The notes under the pieces: generated by a model | What the model was told of the DNA's origin: nothing | The model's input: only the letters and a program-made list of their open reading frames with translations | Database searches by the model: none | Assembly (NCBI RefSeq): GCF_004799285.1 | Contig: NZ_SSND01000001.1 | Location: 1,612,001 to 1,676,000, forward strand | Source of the DNA: Aliigemmobacter aestuarii | GTDB lineage: Bacteria > Pseudomonadota > Alphaproteobacteria > Rhodobacterales > Rhodobacteraceae | DNA length: 64,000 nucleotides | Reading direction: 5' to 3' | Made by a program: the position numbers and the translations under genes | Shown here: piece after piece, positions 57,074 to 64,000 of the stretch | Numbering within the stretch: the stretch's first letter is position 1 | Layout: the number at the start of each line of letters is the position of its first letter

Positions 57074-57673
57074 TCAGCGCGACCGCCTGAGATAGACGTA
57101 ATAGGCCCCTGCACCGCCGTGCTTCAGGTGCGCCTCGGTCACCTGAAGAACGGTCGGCCCGATCGGCGGCATGTGCAGCCAGAAGGGCACCTGATGTTTC
57201 AGGATACCCTGTCGCGAAGGGATCGGCCCGTGATCCGGCCCCGGTTTGCCCTTGCCCGTGATCACAAGGACCAGCCGCATCCCCTGGGCATGGGCGTTCA
57301 GAACGAAACGGATCAATTCGGGATGCGCCTCTGCCACGGTCATGCCGTGCAGGTCGATGCGCGCCTCGGGCGCGAGCTTTCCGCGCCCCATTCGCGAGTA
57401 TGTCTTTGGGTCCATCCGCACTGTCGCACCCGACAGGCGTTCGCCCACCGTCGGTGCCAGGTCATGCGCGCGGGCCGCCGTCTGGGCCGCCCTTTCACCA
57501 ATACGAAAGGTGGAAAGCGGAACCACCGGTTCGGGTTTCTGTGGTGCCTTCGGCGGGGCGGGAACGGGTTTCGGGCCGGGATCGCGGCGCTTGGGATGCA
57601 TCGGCTTGGCCGTGCGCGCCACGGCATGCCAAAGCTCTTCCTCGTCCGGGCGAAGGGTTCGGCGGCGGGCCAT
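57074..57673 (-). CDS. Smr/MutS2-domain protein
   Basis: A 199-residue protein with a proline-rich N-terminus and a C-terminal Smr domain (about residues 100-195). The domain shows IDLHGMTVAEAH and LVLVITGKGKPG, the DLHG and GKG-type motifs of Smr nucleases, and ends GAYYVYLRRSR. It starts 2 bases after mltA on the same strand and converges with the DUF900 gene. A nuclease role in RNA or DNA quality control is inferred from the family. Confidence 0.88.
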   Translation of the reverse strand: MARRRTLRPDEEELWHAVARTAKPMHPKRRDPGPKPVPAPPKAPQKPEPVVPLSTFRIGERAAQTAARAHDLAPTVGERLSGATVRMDPKTYSRMGRGKLAPEARIDLHGMTVAEAHPELIRFVLNAHAQGMRLVLVITGKGKPGPDHGPIPSRQGILKHQVPFWLHMPPIGPTVLQVTEAHLKHGGAGAYYVYLRRSR

Positions 57674-57675
57674 GA

Positions 57676-58704
57676 TCAGCCGTCCGGCAACATGGCGTAG
57701 GCGCGGTCAATCGGCAGAAGCTGGATCAGCCGGCCGCCGTCCTTGATGGTGCCTGCGGCCTCACCCGCCTCGAACCCTGTGCCAAAGAAGATGTCGGCCC
57801 GCTGCGCGCCCTTGATGGCGCCGCCGGTGTCCTGCGCGATCATCAGGCGGCGCAGCGGATCGCGACCGTCCTTTTCGATCCAGACCGGCGCGCCAAGCGG
57901 CGTAAAGGACGGGTCGATCGCAACCGTGCGCATCGCGGTGATCGGACGCCCCATAGCCCCGATCGGCCCCTTTTCGGGGGGAAGGTCGCGCAGGATGCGG
58001 AAAAAGACATAGGACGGGTTGTGGTTCAGCAATTCGCGCCCGGCGGCCGGATTGGCCCGAACCCAGGCGCGGATTTCCTGTGCTGAAACCTGATCGAGCG
58101 TATGGGTGCCGCGCCGGACCATTTCCTGCCCGATGGACCGGTAGGGATGGCCGTTCCGCCCGGCATAGCCCACGCGGATCACCCGGCCATCGGTCATGCG
58201 GATCCGGCCGGACCCCTGGATCTGAAGAAAGAACACCTCAACCGGGTCTTCGAGCCAGGCGATTTCCAGCCCGCGCCCGCGCAGCGCGCCCTCGGTTTCG
58301 ATCTGCGCCCGGCTGAGCCATTGGGTGCCGTCCTGCAATTCCGGCGGTCGGCCATAGATCGGCCAGGCAAAACGGGGCGTGCGGTGGGCCGAACCCGCCA
58401 GTTCCGGTTCGTAATACCCGGTAAACAACGCGGGCGGTTCCCCAACCAGGACGGGCCGGAAGAACAATTCAAAGAACTGGCGGGCGGATGCGTCCGATCC
58501 GCCTGCATCTGCGGCCAGACGGCAGAGAGGGCGCCAATCGGGATCGTCCAGTTGTGCGCAGGTTTCGCGAAACGCCACCAGCGCCGCGCGATGGTCGTCC
58601 TCGGCCCAACCGTCGAGATCGGCAAAGTCGAGGATCTGCGCAGGCAGCGGCGCGGCGGTCATCGCGAACGCCGCAAGCGCCAGGCTGCGCAGAAGGGCAC
58701 GCAT
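57676..58704 (-). CDS. mltA: Membrane-bound lytic murein transglycosylase A
   Basis: MltA cleaves peptidoglycan glycan strands to form 1,6-anhydro-muramic acid. The 342-residue protein has a signal sequence (MRALLRSLALAAFAMTAAPL), the MltA domain (LFTGYYEPELAGS, YVFFRIL) and a 3D-domain end with AQDTGGAIKGAQRADIFFG, where the catalytic aspartate lies. No lipobox is clear. ATG 58704 overlaps the Tim44-domain gene stop as TGATG; GTG 58707 is possible. The two are probably coupled. Confidence 0.93.
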   Translation of the reverse strand: MRALLRSLALAAFAMTAAPLPAQILDFADLDGWAEDDHRAALVAFRETCAQLDDPDWRPLCRLAADAGGSDASARQFFELFFRPVLVGEPPALFTGYYEPELAGSAHRTPRFAWPIYGRPPELQDGTQWLSRAQIETEGALRGRGLEIAWLEDPVEVFFLQIQGSGRIRMTDGRVIRVGYAGRNGHPYRSIGQEMVRRGTHTLDQVSAQEIRAWVRANPAAGRELLNHNPSYVFFRILRDLPPEKGPIGAMGRPITAMRTVAIDPSFTPLGAPVWIEKDGRDPLRRLMIAQDTGGAIKGAQRADIFFGTGFEAGEAAGTIKDGGRLIQLLPIDRAYAMLPDG

Positions 58705-59357
58705 CACTCCCCTGTCGCGACAAGCTGCCAGTTGGGGTCGTTCGTCCCCATCCGGCGCGCGAAGGTCCAGACGTCGGATTGCCGCTTTACGGCGGTCGGG
58801 CTGCCTTCGACAACCTCGCCGGCCTTGTTGCGGATGACGGTCGTCAGTTCGCCGGTGAACCGCACGGTGACTTCGGCCTCGGCGGTGTCGCGGTCGAAGG
58901 TCGCGTCTTCCAGGGTCAGGCCGCGCAGGCCTACGAAATTCGCCTCGACTGTCAGCCCCTGATCCTCGCGTTCGCGCACGGCTTCGGCGAAGGCGTCATG
59001 GATGTCGGGCGACAGGAAAGGGCGGATGCGGTTGATATCGCCACGCTCGAAAGCCATCAGGATCATCTCGTAGGCGCCGCGCGCCCCTTGCAGGAACTCG
59101 CTGACGTTGAAGCCCGGCTCGACCATCTTCATCGCCGCCAGCGCCTTTGCCGCGGGCGAACCATCGGCCACGTGATCGGTGATGTCACGATCGGGGCCGT
59201 CCTCGACGACCTCGAGAGTGCGCCTTGCCTGTGCGGGTTCGGCGGGAAGAGGCGGCTTTTCAAAACCCTCACGGGTGCCCAGAACGCTTCTGAGCTTCAG
59301 GATCAGAAACACGGCAATCCCGGCCAGGACGAGCAGTTGGATCAGCGAATTGTTCAT
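58704..59357 (-). CDS. Tim44/TimA domain-containing membrane protein
   Basis: A 217-residue protein with an N-terminal membrane segment (LIQLLVLAGIAVFLILKLRS) and a C-terminal Tim44-like domain (FLQGARGAYEMILMAFERGD, then RFTGELTTVIRN). ATG 59357 has GAGG upstream. Bacterial Tim44-domain proteins (TimA) sit at the inner membrane; here it lies between mltA and the divergent fxsA. This is the group's usual order near the origin. Function is not established. Confidence 0.9.
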   Translation of the reverse strand: MNNSLIQLLVLAGIAVFLILKLRSVLGTREGFEKPPLPAEPAQARRTLEVVEDGPDRDITDHVADGSPAAKALAAMKMVEPGFNVSEFLQGARGAYEMILMAFERGDINRIRPFLSPDIHDAFAEAVREREDQGLTVEANFVGLRGLTLEDATFDRDTAEAEVTVRFTGELTTVIRNKAGEVVEGSPTAVKRQSDVWTFARRMGTNDPNWQLVATGE

Positions 59358-59480
59358 CAAGACCTCGGTTCGGCGATACTCTTGTGCGGACTGGCAGTCC
59401 GCCCGTTGCGTCCTTATGTAGGTGAGGGGTGGGCACAAGTCTACCGCCCCGCCCGAATGGTTGAACCAAGGAATCGCCCG

Positions 59481-59987
59481 ATGTGGCTTTTGCTTCTGTT
59501 TGTCGCGGTCCCACTGATCGAAATCGCCCTTTTCATCAAGGTGGGCGGATGGTTGACGCTGTGGCCAACGCTGGGGGTCGTGCTGCTGACAGGGATCATC
59601 GGGACGATCCTTGTCCGGCATCAGGGCCTGCGGGTGCTGAATGACCTGCGGCGGTCACAGGAAGATTTCGGCAACCCGCTGTCGCCGCTGGCACATGGCG
59701 CGCTGATCCTTCTGGCCGGCGTGCTGCTGCTGACGCCTGGGTTCTTCACGGACACGGTCGGTTTTCTTCTGCTGGTGCCGAAGATCCGTAATGTGGTGAT
59801 CGCCCAGCTGGCCAGCCGGATCAGCATTGTGGGATTTTCCGCCCGTCATGAAGAAACCGCCGCGCGCAGTGGCGCCACGACCATCATCGACGCCGAGTAT
59901 TTCGAGATGGAGGATGACGCCGGAACCGGGGCGGGGGGCGCCGCGCCGCCGCGCCCGCCGGGGGGATCGGGCTGGACACGGCATTGA
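59481..59987 (+). CDS. fxsA: FxsA family membrane protein
   Basis: A 168-residue membrane protein with three or four hydrophobic segments, starting MWLLLLFVAVPLIEIALFIK, the typical FxsA N-terminus, and ending in a proline/glycine-rich tail. FxsA was named for suppressing F-plasmid exclusion of phage T7, but its normal role is unclear. ATG 59481 has AAGGAA 8 bases upstream. The 123-base gap to the Tim44-domain gene is a divergent promoter region. Confidence 0.9.
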   Translation: MWLLLLFVAVPLIEIALFIKVGGWLTLWPTLGVVLLTGIIGTILVRHQGLRVLNDLRRSQEDFGNPLSPLAHGALILLAGVLLLTPGFFTDTVGFLLLVPKIRNVVIAQLASRISIVGFSARHEETAARSGATTIIDAEYFEMEDDAGTGAGGAAPPRPPGGSGWTRH

Positions 59988-60067
59988 GGGGCGCGTCCGA
60001 TGCTGCTAAGGACATCGGCAACCGTTAACAGGCACGCTTTGGTGTCGTGAATTGGAGGAATTTGGGA

Positions 60068-60574
60068 ATGGCCGAAGGTAACGGCACCGCCGCAGAAGCC
60101 CAGCCGCAGGTGAAGATGAGCGTCCTTGCACAGTTCGTGCGGGACATGTCGTTCGAAAACCTGGTGGCGCAGAAGGGGCTGACCAGCGGGGAAGTGCAGC
60201 CCGACATTCAGGTCGCGGTTTCGCTCGATGCCCGCAAGCGCCCGCAGGACCATCAGTACGAGGTGATCACCAAGTTCAAGGTGACGTCGAAGAACAAGAC
60301 CAACGGCGACACGCTGTTCCTTCTGGAAGTGGACTATGGTGGGATCTTCCATGTGGAAGGCGTGCCCGAAGACCAGCTTCACCCCTTCCTGCTGATCGAA
60401 TGCCCGCGCCTTCTGTTCCCCTTCGTGCGCCGGATCATTTCCGATGTGACGCGCGATGGCGGCTTCCCGCCACTGAACGTGGATACGGTGGATTTCCTCG
60501 CGCTTTACCGTCAGGAACTCGCGCGGCGCGCGCAGGCCCAGAACGCCGCCCCGACGGAGCAGGTCACCCAGTGA
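60068..60574 (+). CDS. secB: Protein-export chaperone SecB
   Basis: SecB keeps exported proteins unfolded and delivers them to SecA. The 168-residue product has the family pattern FVRDMSFENLVAQ, VSLDARKRPQDHQYEV and LLIECPRLLFPFVRRIISD with the proline/arginine block. ATG 60068 has GGAGG upstream with a long spacing; ATG 60047 in frame is less likely. It converges on dnaQ, with 15 bases between them. Confidence 0.96.
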   Translation: MAEGNGTAAEAQPQVKMSVLAQFVRDMSFENLVAQKGLTSGEVQPDIQVAVSLDARKRPQDHQYEVITKFKVTSKNKTNGDTLFLLEVDYGGIFHVEGVPEDQLHPFLLIECPRLLFPFVRRIISDVTRDGGFPPLNVDTVDFLALYRQELARRAQAQNAAPTEQVTQ

Positions 60575-60589
60575 CCGCGGCGGGGCGCA

Positions 60590-61291
60590 TCAGCCCCGCT
60601 TGTTCCAGATCGCGCCGTCGCCCATCCGCGCCACGAAGGCCGCATGAGCGGCGGCCTCTTCCTCGGTGATCCGGGGGGGAAGCGGCGACGGGCGCGGTTG
60701 CGGCCGCCAATCGGCCACCGTCAGCGACGCCGACCGCGTCTCGACACGGACGGCCGTTGCCGCAAGGCCGAAATCCGGCTGACGCCCGCCGATCAATTCC
60801 AGATAGACCTCGGCCAGGATTTCGCTGTCCAGAAGCGCGCCGTGCTTTTCGCGCATCGAATTGTCGACGCCGAACCGGCGGCAAAGCCCGTCGAGCGAAT
60901 TCTGGGCGCCAGGGAATTTTGTCCGCGCGATCAGAAGCGTGTCAACCGCCCGATCGAAGGGCAGAGTCGGAAGGCCGGCCCAGCCAAGCTCTGCATTCAG
61001 GAACTTCATGTCGAAGGTGGCGTTGTGGATGACAAGCTTTGCGTCGCCCAAGAAATCAAGAAATGCCTGGCCGATATCGCGGAAAACCGGCTTGTCGCGC
61101 AGGAAATCATCCCCCAGCCCATGAACCTCGAACGCCTCTTTCGGCATCAGGCGCTGTGGGTTGATGTATTGGTGATAGGTCCGGCCGGTCGGCAGGTGAT
61201 TGAACAGCTCCACCGCGCCGATCTCGACGATGCGGTGGCCTTCGGACGGCTCGAAGCCCGTGGTTTCCGTGTCCAGAACGATTTCACGCAT
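60590..61291 (-). CDS. dnaQ: DNA polymerase III subunit epsilon
   Basis: The 3'-5' proofreading exonuclease of the replicative polymerase. The 233-residue product has exonuclease motif I VLDTETTG (Asp7, Glu9), motif II HNATFDMKFLNAE, and motif III with the HGALLDS region. ATG 61291 overlaps the coaE stop. It is transcribed away from the replication origin, in the conserved maf-aroE-coaE-dnaQ order. Confidence 0.95.
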   Translation of the reverse strand: MREIVLDTETTGFEPSEGHRIVEIGAVELFNHLPTGRTYHQYINPQRLMPKEAFEVHGLGDDFLRDKPVFRDIGQAFLDFLGDAKLVIHNATFDMKFLNAELGWAGLPTLPFDRAVDTLLIARTKFPGAQNSLDGLCRRFGVDNSMREKHGALLDSEILAEVYLELIGGRQPDFGLAATAVRVETRSASLTVADWRPQPRPSPLPPRITEEEAAAHAAFVARMGDGAIWNKRG

Positions 61292-61886
61292 CACGCAGCA
61301 TCCGGATGTAGGCGATCAGGGCCTGAACATAGGCCGAAACGGAGTCGAGCGACAGGGTTTCGACCACATGTGTGGCGCGGGCGCGCTTTTCCGCGTCGGG
61401 CATCTGGCGCGACAGGATGGCGGTGAACTGTGCTTCGGTCATGCCGGGCCGTGCCAACACCCTCTGGCGTTGCAGGCTCGCCGGGGCCGTGACCAGAACG
61501 GTCGCGTCCATCTCGGCTTCGGTCCCCTTTTCAAACAGAAGGGGGATGTCGAAGACGACGATATCGGATGCCGCGCTGGCGGCGTACTCCGCCCGGTCGG
61601 CGGCGACGAGCGGATGCACGATGCCTTCAAGACGGGAAAGGAAGGATGGGTCGGATGCGATCCTGTCCTTCAGGATCGAGCGGTCGACATACCCCTGCGC
61701 TGTTGCCTCGGGGCAGATGGCTCGGACCGGCGCCACGGCGGGGCCACCGGTTTCATAGAGCCGGTGGACAGAGGCGTCGGCGTCCCAGACGGGGATGCCT
61801 GCGGCCCGGAAGAAGCCTGCCGTGGTCGACTTTCCCATGCCGATGGAGCCGGTGAGCCCAAGGCGAAACTGCGATCCGACGGTCAT
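61284..61886 (-). CDS. coaE: Dephospho-CoA kinase
   Basis: CoaE phosphorylates dephospho-CoA in the last step of coenzyme A synthesis. The 200-residue product has P-loop GLTGSIGMGKST (about residues 10-21) and VWDADASVHRLY, the family's substrate-binding motif. It overlaps aroE upstream by 4 bases and dnaQ downstream by 8. Confidence 0.95.
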   Translation of the reverse strand: MTVGSQFRLGLTGSIGMGKSTTAGFFRAAGIPVWDADASVHRLYETGGPAVAPVRAICPEATAQGYVDRSILKDRIASDPSFLSRLEGIVHPLVAADRAEYAASAASDIVVFDIPLLFEKGTEAEMDATVLVTAPASLQRQRVLARPGMTEAQFTAILSRQMPDAEKRARATHVVETLSLDSVSAYVQALIAYIRMLRDA

Positions 61887-62722
61887 GGGCCAAGTACGGC
61901 GGCGCGGGTCGCATCATCCACCTCTGGGCGGTGGCCGAACCAGCGTTCGAAGCCCGGCACGGCCTGATGCAACAGCATGCCCAATCCATCCACCACCTTG
62001 CAGCCGGCGGCCTCGGCCTCGGCCAGGAAGGGCGTCTTGAGCGGGGTGTAGACGAGATCTGTCACCAGGGCCGCGGGTTCCAATCCGTCCAGCGGCACGC
62101 GGAAGTCGGGTTTGCCCACCATGCCGAGCGATGTGGTGTTCACGACCGTCCGCGCCCCGTCCAGCATGTTGCCCGCCTGAACCCATTCGAAGACGGTGAC
62201 CTTGGCGCCGAAATCCGCGCGCAGGGCTTCGGCGCGAGGGCGGGTTCGGTTGGCGATGCGGATTTCGGGCACGCCGACCTCGATCAGCGCGGCAACGACG
62301 GCACGCGCCGCGCCGCCCGCCCCGAAGACCGCGGCCGGGCCTGCCGCCGGATTCCAGTCGGGCGCGTTCTGGCGAAGGTTCGCGATGAATCCCGACCCGT
62401 CGGTGTTGTCTGCGTGGATCTTTCCGTCCTTCCGGAAGATCAGGGTGTTGGCTGCGCCGATAAGCGCGGCCCGGTCGGTGATGATATCGGCCAGTCCGAG
62501 GATGGTTTCCTTGTGCGGGATCGTGACGTTCACCCCGACAAAACCCAGCTTCGGCAGCAAGCGCAGCGCTTCGCCCAGATCGGCCTGGGCGATGTCCATC
62601 GGGATGTAATGGCCGCGGATTCCGTACTTTCGCAGCCAATAGCCGTGCAGGATCGGCGACCGGCTGTGCGCCACGGGCGATCCGATCACCCCGGCCAGGG
62701 GTATTCGCGGATGATCGGTCAT
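61883..62722 (-). CDS. aroE: Shikimate dehydrogenase
   Basis: AroE reduces 3-dehydroshikimate with NADPH in aromatic amino-acid synthesis. The 279-residue product has the substrate motif [15 protein letters not shown], the catalytic lysine in VTIPHKE (about residue 68) and the NADP motif [13 protein letters not shown] 62722 gives the normal N-terminus ([16 protein letters not shown]); longer in-frame starts would overlap maf. It overlaps maf by 4 bases. Confidence 0.95.
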   Translation of the reverse strand: MTDHPRIPLAGVIGSPVAHSRSPILHGYWLRKYGIRGHYIPMDIAQADLGEALRLLPKLGFVGVNVTIPHKETILGLADIITDRAALIGAANTLIFRKDGKIHADNTDGSGFIANLRQNAPDWNPAAGPAAVFGAGGAARAVVAALIEVGVPEIRIANRTRPRAEALRADFGAKVTVFEWVQAGNMLDGARTVVNTTSLGMVGKPDFRVPLDGLEPAALVTDLVYTPLKTPFLAEAEAAGCKVVDGLGMLLHQAVPGFERWFGHRPEVDDATRAAVLGP

Positions 62723-63318
62723 GTCTCGATGAACCCTCGTTGACCCAGATACGCCAGAAGCGGCAGAAGCGGCAGCCCAAGGACGGTAAAGTAATCCCCT
62801 TCGATACTGGTGAAAAGGCGTATCCCCTCTTCCTCGAGCTTGTAGCCGCCCACGCTGTGGCGGATGCTTTCCCAGTTGCGGTCGATGTAGGCGGCAAGCC
62901 AGTCTTCGGAAAAGTCGCGCATCGTCAGGCGGACGGTTCCGACATGGCGCCACACGGGTTCGCCCCGATCATAGAGGACGATGGCAGAAAGCAGCTGGTG
63001 CGACTGCCCACGAAGGGCGCGCAGCTGATCGGCGGCTTCCGCGGGCGTTCCGGGCTTGGAAAAGACGTGACGACCGAGGGCGAGGACCTGATCACAGCCA
63101 AGGACCAGATCATCGGGCATCCGATCGGCGGTCTTGCGGGCCTTCATCTCGGCCAGCGTATCGGCGAGGTCGCGGGGCGTGGCCCCTTCAGCCATCAGGG
63201 CGGCCTTGACCGAATCTTCGTCCACCCGGGCGGGCTGAACCCGTATGTCGAGCCCGGCCGAGCGCATCAGGCGGGCCCGGATTTCTGAGGAAGAGGCAAG
63301 AACGATCGGACGGGACAT
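62719..63318 (-). CDS. maf: Maf family nucleoside triphosphate pyrophosphatase
   Basis: Maf-type proteins hydrolyse nucleotides such as dTTP, UTP or modified nucleotides to monophosphates. The 199-residue product starts with the Maf signature [16 protein letters not shown] and has [14 protein letters not shown] and [13 protein letters not shown]. It is the gene next to the origin region. A perfect DnaA box lies 12 bases before its start, so initiation and maf transcription may interact. Confidence 0.94.
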   Translation of the reverse strand: MSRPIVLASSSEIRARLMRSAGLDIRVQPARVDEDSVKAALMAEGATPRDLADTLAEMKARKTADRMPDDLVLGCDQVLALGRHVFSKPGTPAEAADQLRALRGQSHQLLSAIVLYDRGEPVWRHVGTVRLTMRDFSEDWLAAYIDRNWESIRHSVGGYKLEEEGIRLFTSIEGDYFTVLGLPLLPLLAYLGQRGFIET

Positions 63319-63329
63319 GAGGGTAGGGC

Positions 63330-63338
63330 TGTGGATAA
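63330..63338 (-). promoter_or_regulatory. DnaA box (perfect, left end of oriC)
   Basis: TGTGGATAA is the exact complement of the DnaA consensus TTATCCACA. It lies 12 bases from the maf start. Confidence 0.75.
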
Positions 63339-63652
63339 TCGCGATATGTTCCGCCGAGCCATTTGTGGCCTTTCACGGGCGGTGGCCTTTGGTGCATGGC
63401 GACTGTTGGCAAAGTCAAGCGTTGCCCTGAGGTTTTCCTTTTGTGGATCGCGTTTCAACGATCCTGTGGGAGATCGGGAGGACAGGTCGATCATACCCTG
63501 GCACTTGGATGGTCAGCCATTTGCGAAATTCTTTTAACATATTGATATAGAATTATTTTTATCGTCTCTCTAGGGGAGATGGCCGATCGTATCTGGTCAA
63601 TAATACCACCTTTGACTTGTGGATGACTCGGTCGATAAATCGGGATATCCAG

Positions 63653-63661
63653 TTATCCACA
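63653..63661 (+). promoter_or_regulatory. DnaA box (perfect, right part of oriC)
   Basis: TTATCCACA is an exact DnaA consensus, 27 bases after the near match TGTGGATGA and opposite in orientation to the left box. Confidence 0.75.
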
Positions 63662-63899
63662 ACACCAAAGACATCATCATCTCTTCTTTTCAAGAATCTC
63701 TTATTAAGGAAGGGCTATCCGGCGCGTACCGATCCGACCGCTTCGCAAACACCGGCTGGGAACATCAAGCAGAATCGGCGCCCTGGTTGACTTTCGCGCG
63801 GTTTCACCTTAGTTGCCGTCAAGCTGGCCGTCCGGTCAGAACATCCCCGCCAAACCAGAGATACGGCAGATTTCGTTCTGCTGTGCCAAGGACGATCCC

Positions 63900-64000
63900 A
63901 TGACCGTTGAACGGCTGAACCTGTCTGATCTCAAGGCCAAGACCCCGGCCGAGCTGCTTTCCATGGCAGAGGAATGGGAGATCGAGAACGCTCCTTCGAT
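63900..64000 (+). CDS. rho: Transcription termination factor Rho, 3'-truncated by window edge
   Basis: Rho is the hexameric RNA helicase that terminates many transcripts. Only the first 33 codons are visible: MTVERLNLSDLKAKTPAELL, then a helical segment ending EWEIENAPS. This matches the N-terminal helix-bundle region of alphaproteobacterial Rho. The start is ATG 63900. Transcription runs away from the origin. Confidence 0.85.
   Translation, partial: MTVERLNLSDLKAKTPAELLSMAEEWEIENAPS

Larger units (their letters stand above)
63319..63899. other. Probable chromosomal replication origin (oriC)
   Basis: 581 bases without a supported gene, between maf and rho. It holds two perfect DnaA boxes, TGTGGATAA (63330-63338) and TTATCCACA (63653-63661), and near matches TGTGGATGA (63618-63626) and TGTGGATCG (63442-63450). 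An AT-rich stretch (about 63525-63565, including TTTTAACATATTGATATAG) could be the unwinding element. Three GANTC sites (63625, 63694, 63772), typical CcrM targets, lie to its right. The flanking genes match the Rhodobacterales origin neighbourhood. A short open frame at 63619-63903 looks spurious. Confidence 0.75.

Noticed and set aside
63619-63903. 94-codon open frame inside the origin region
   Set aside because: No ribosome site, ends inside the rho start, overlaps a perfect DnaA box and shows no recognisable family.

Overview
The window looks like chromosomal DNA of a photosynthetic alphaproteobacterium of the Rhodobacterales (Rhodobacter/Roseobacter relatives). The reasons are the GC-rich, densely packed genes, a bchBHLM-lhaA-puhABC-acsF-puhE-hemA-cycA photosynthesis block, an alphaproteobacterial flagellar cluster with CtrA-like promoter sites, and the dnaQ-coaE-aroE-maf / rho gene order typical of the replication-origin region in this group. 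No rRNA, tRNA, insertion sequence, prophage or CRISPR array was seen.

Region 1 (1-14320, + strand) is one arm of a photosynthetic gene cluster. It encodes bacteriochlorophyll synthesis (BchB and BchL of the dark protochlorophyllide reductase, BchH of Mg-chelatase, BchM methyltransferase, AcsF oxidative cyclase), reaction-centre subunit H (PuhA), assembly factors (LhaA, PuhB, PuhC, PuhE), 5-aminolevulinate synthase and cytochrome c2. Most genes overlap or abut. bchH carries an in-frame TGA between its two domains. Hairpins lie between puhA and puhB and in front of puhE. A strong bidirectional terminator follows cycA.

Region 2 (14345-24798, - strand) is an eight-gene peptide-use operon: a CocE/S15-like hydrolase, an M14-like zinc deacylase, an oligopeptide/dipeptide ABC transporter (binding protein, two permeases, two ATPases) and an S9 prolyl-oligopeptidase-type enzyme.

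Region 3 (24901-27282) is a small group around molybdenum cofactor maturation: a DUF2478 nucleotide-binding protein, MobA, a TusA-like sulfur carrier and a LysR regulator with an ATCGAA/TTCGAT repeat just upstream.

Region 4 (27382-45863) is a flagellar locus in two outward-facing transcription directions. The - strand carries fliL, two small membrane/coiled-coil genes, motA, a 725-residue exported protein of unknown role, flhA, fliR, flhB and a FliJ-like gene. The + strand carries fliF, fliH, fliN and fliP. Further on, flgI, flgL, flgK, flgE and motB are on the - strand. CtrA-type TTAA-N7-TTAA-like sites sit between fliL and fliF and upstream of flgE.

Region 5 (45950-53671, - strand) is a complete type I secretion set: a large Ig-repeat surface protein with a BapA/LapA-like N-terminus, a TolC-family outer-membrane lipoprotein, an ABC exporter with a degenerate C39-like domain, and an HlyD-family adaptor.

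Region 6 (53943-64000) is housekeeping: hslVU behind a heat-shock-like promoter, a DUF900 lipoprotein hydrolase, an Smr-domain protein, mltA, a Tim44-domain protein, fxsA, secB, dnaQ, coaE, aroE and maf. A 581-base AT-richer gap before rho has two perfect and two near-perfect DnaA boxes, an AT-rich stretch and three GANTC sites; I read it as the chromosomal replication origin.
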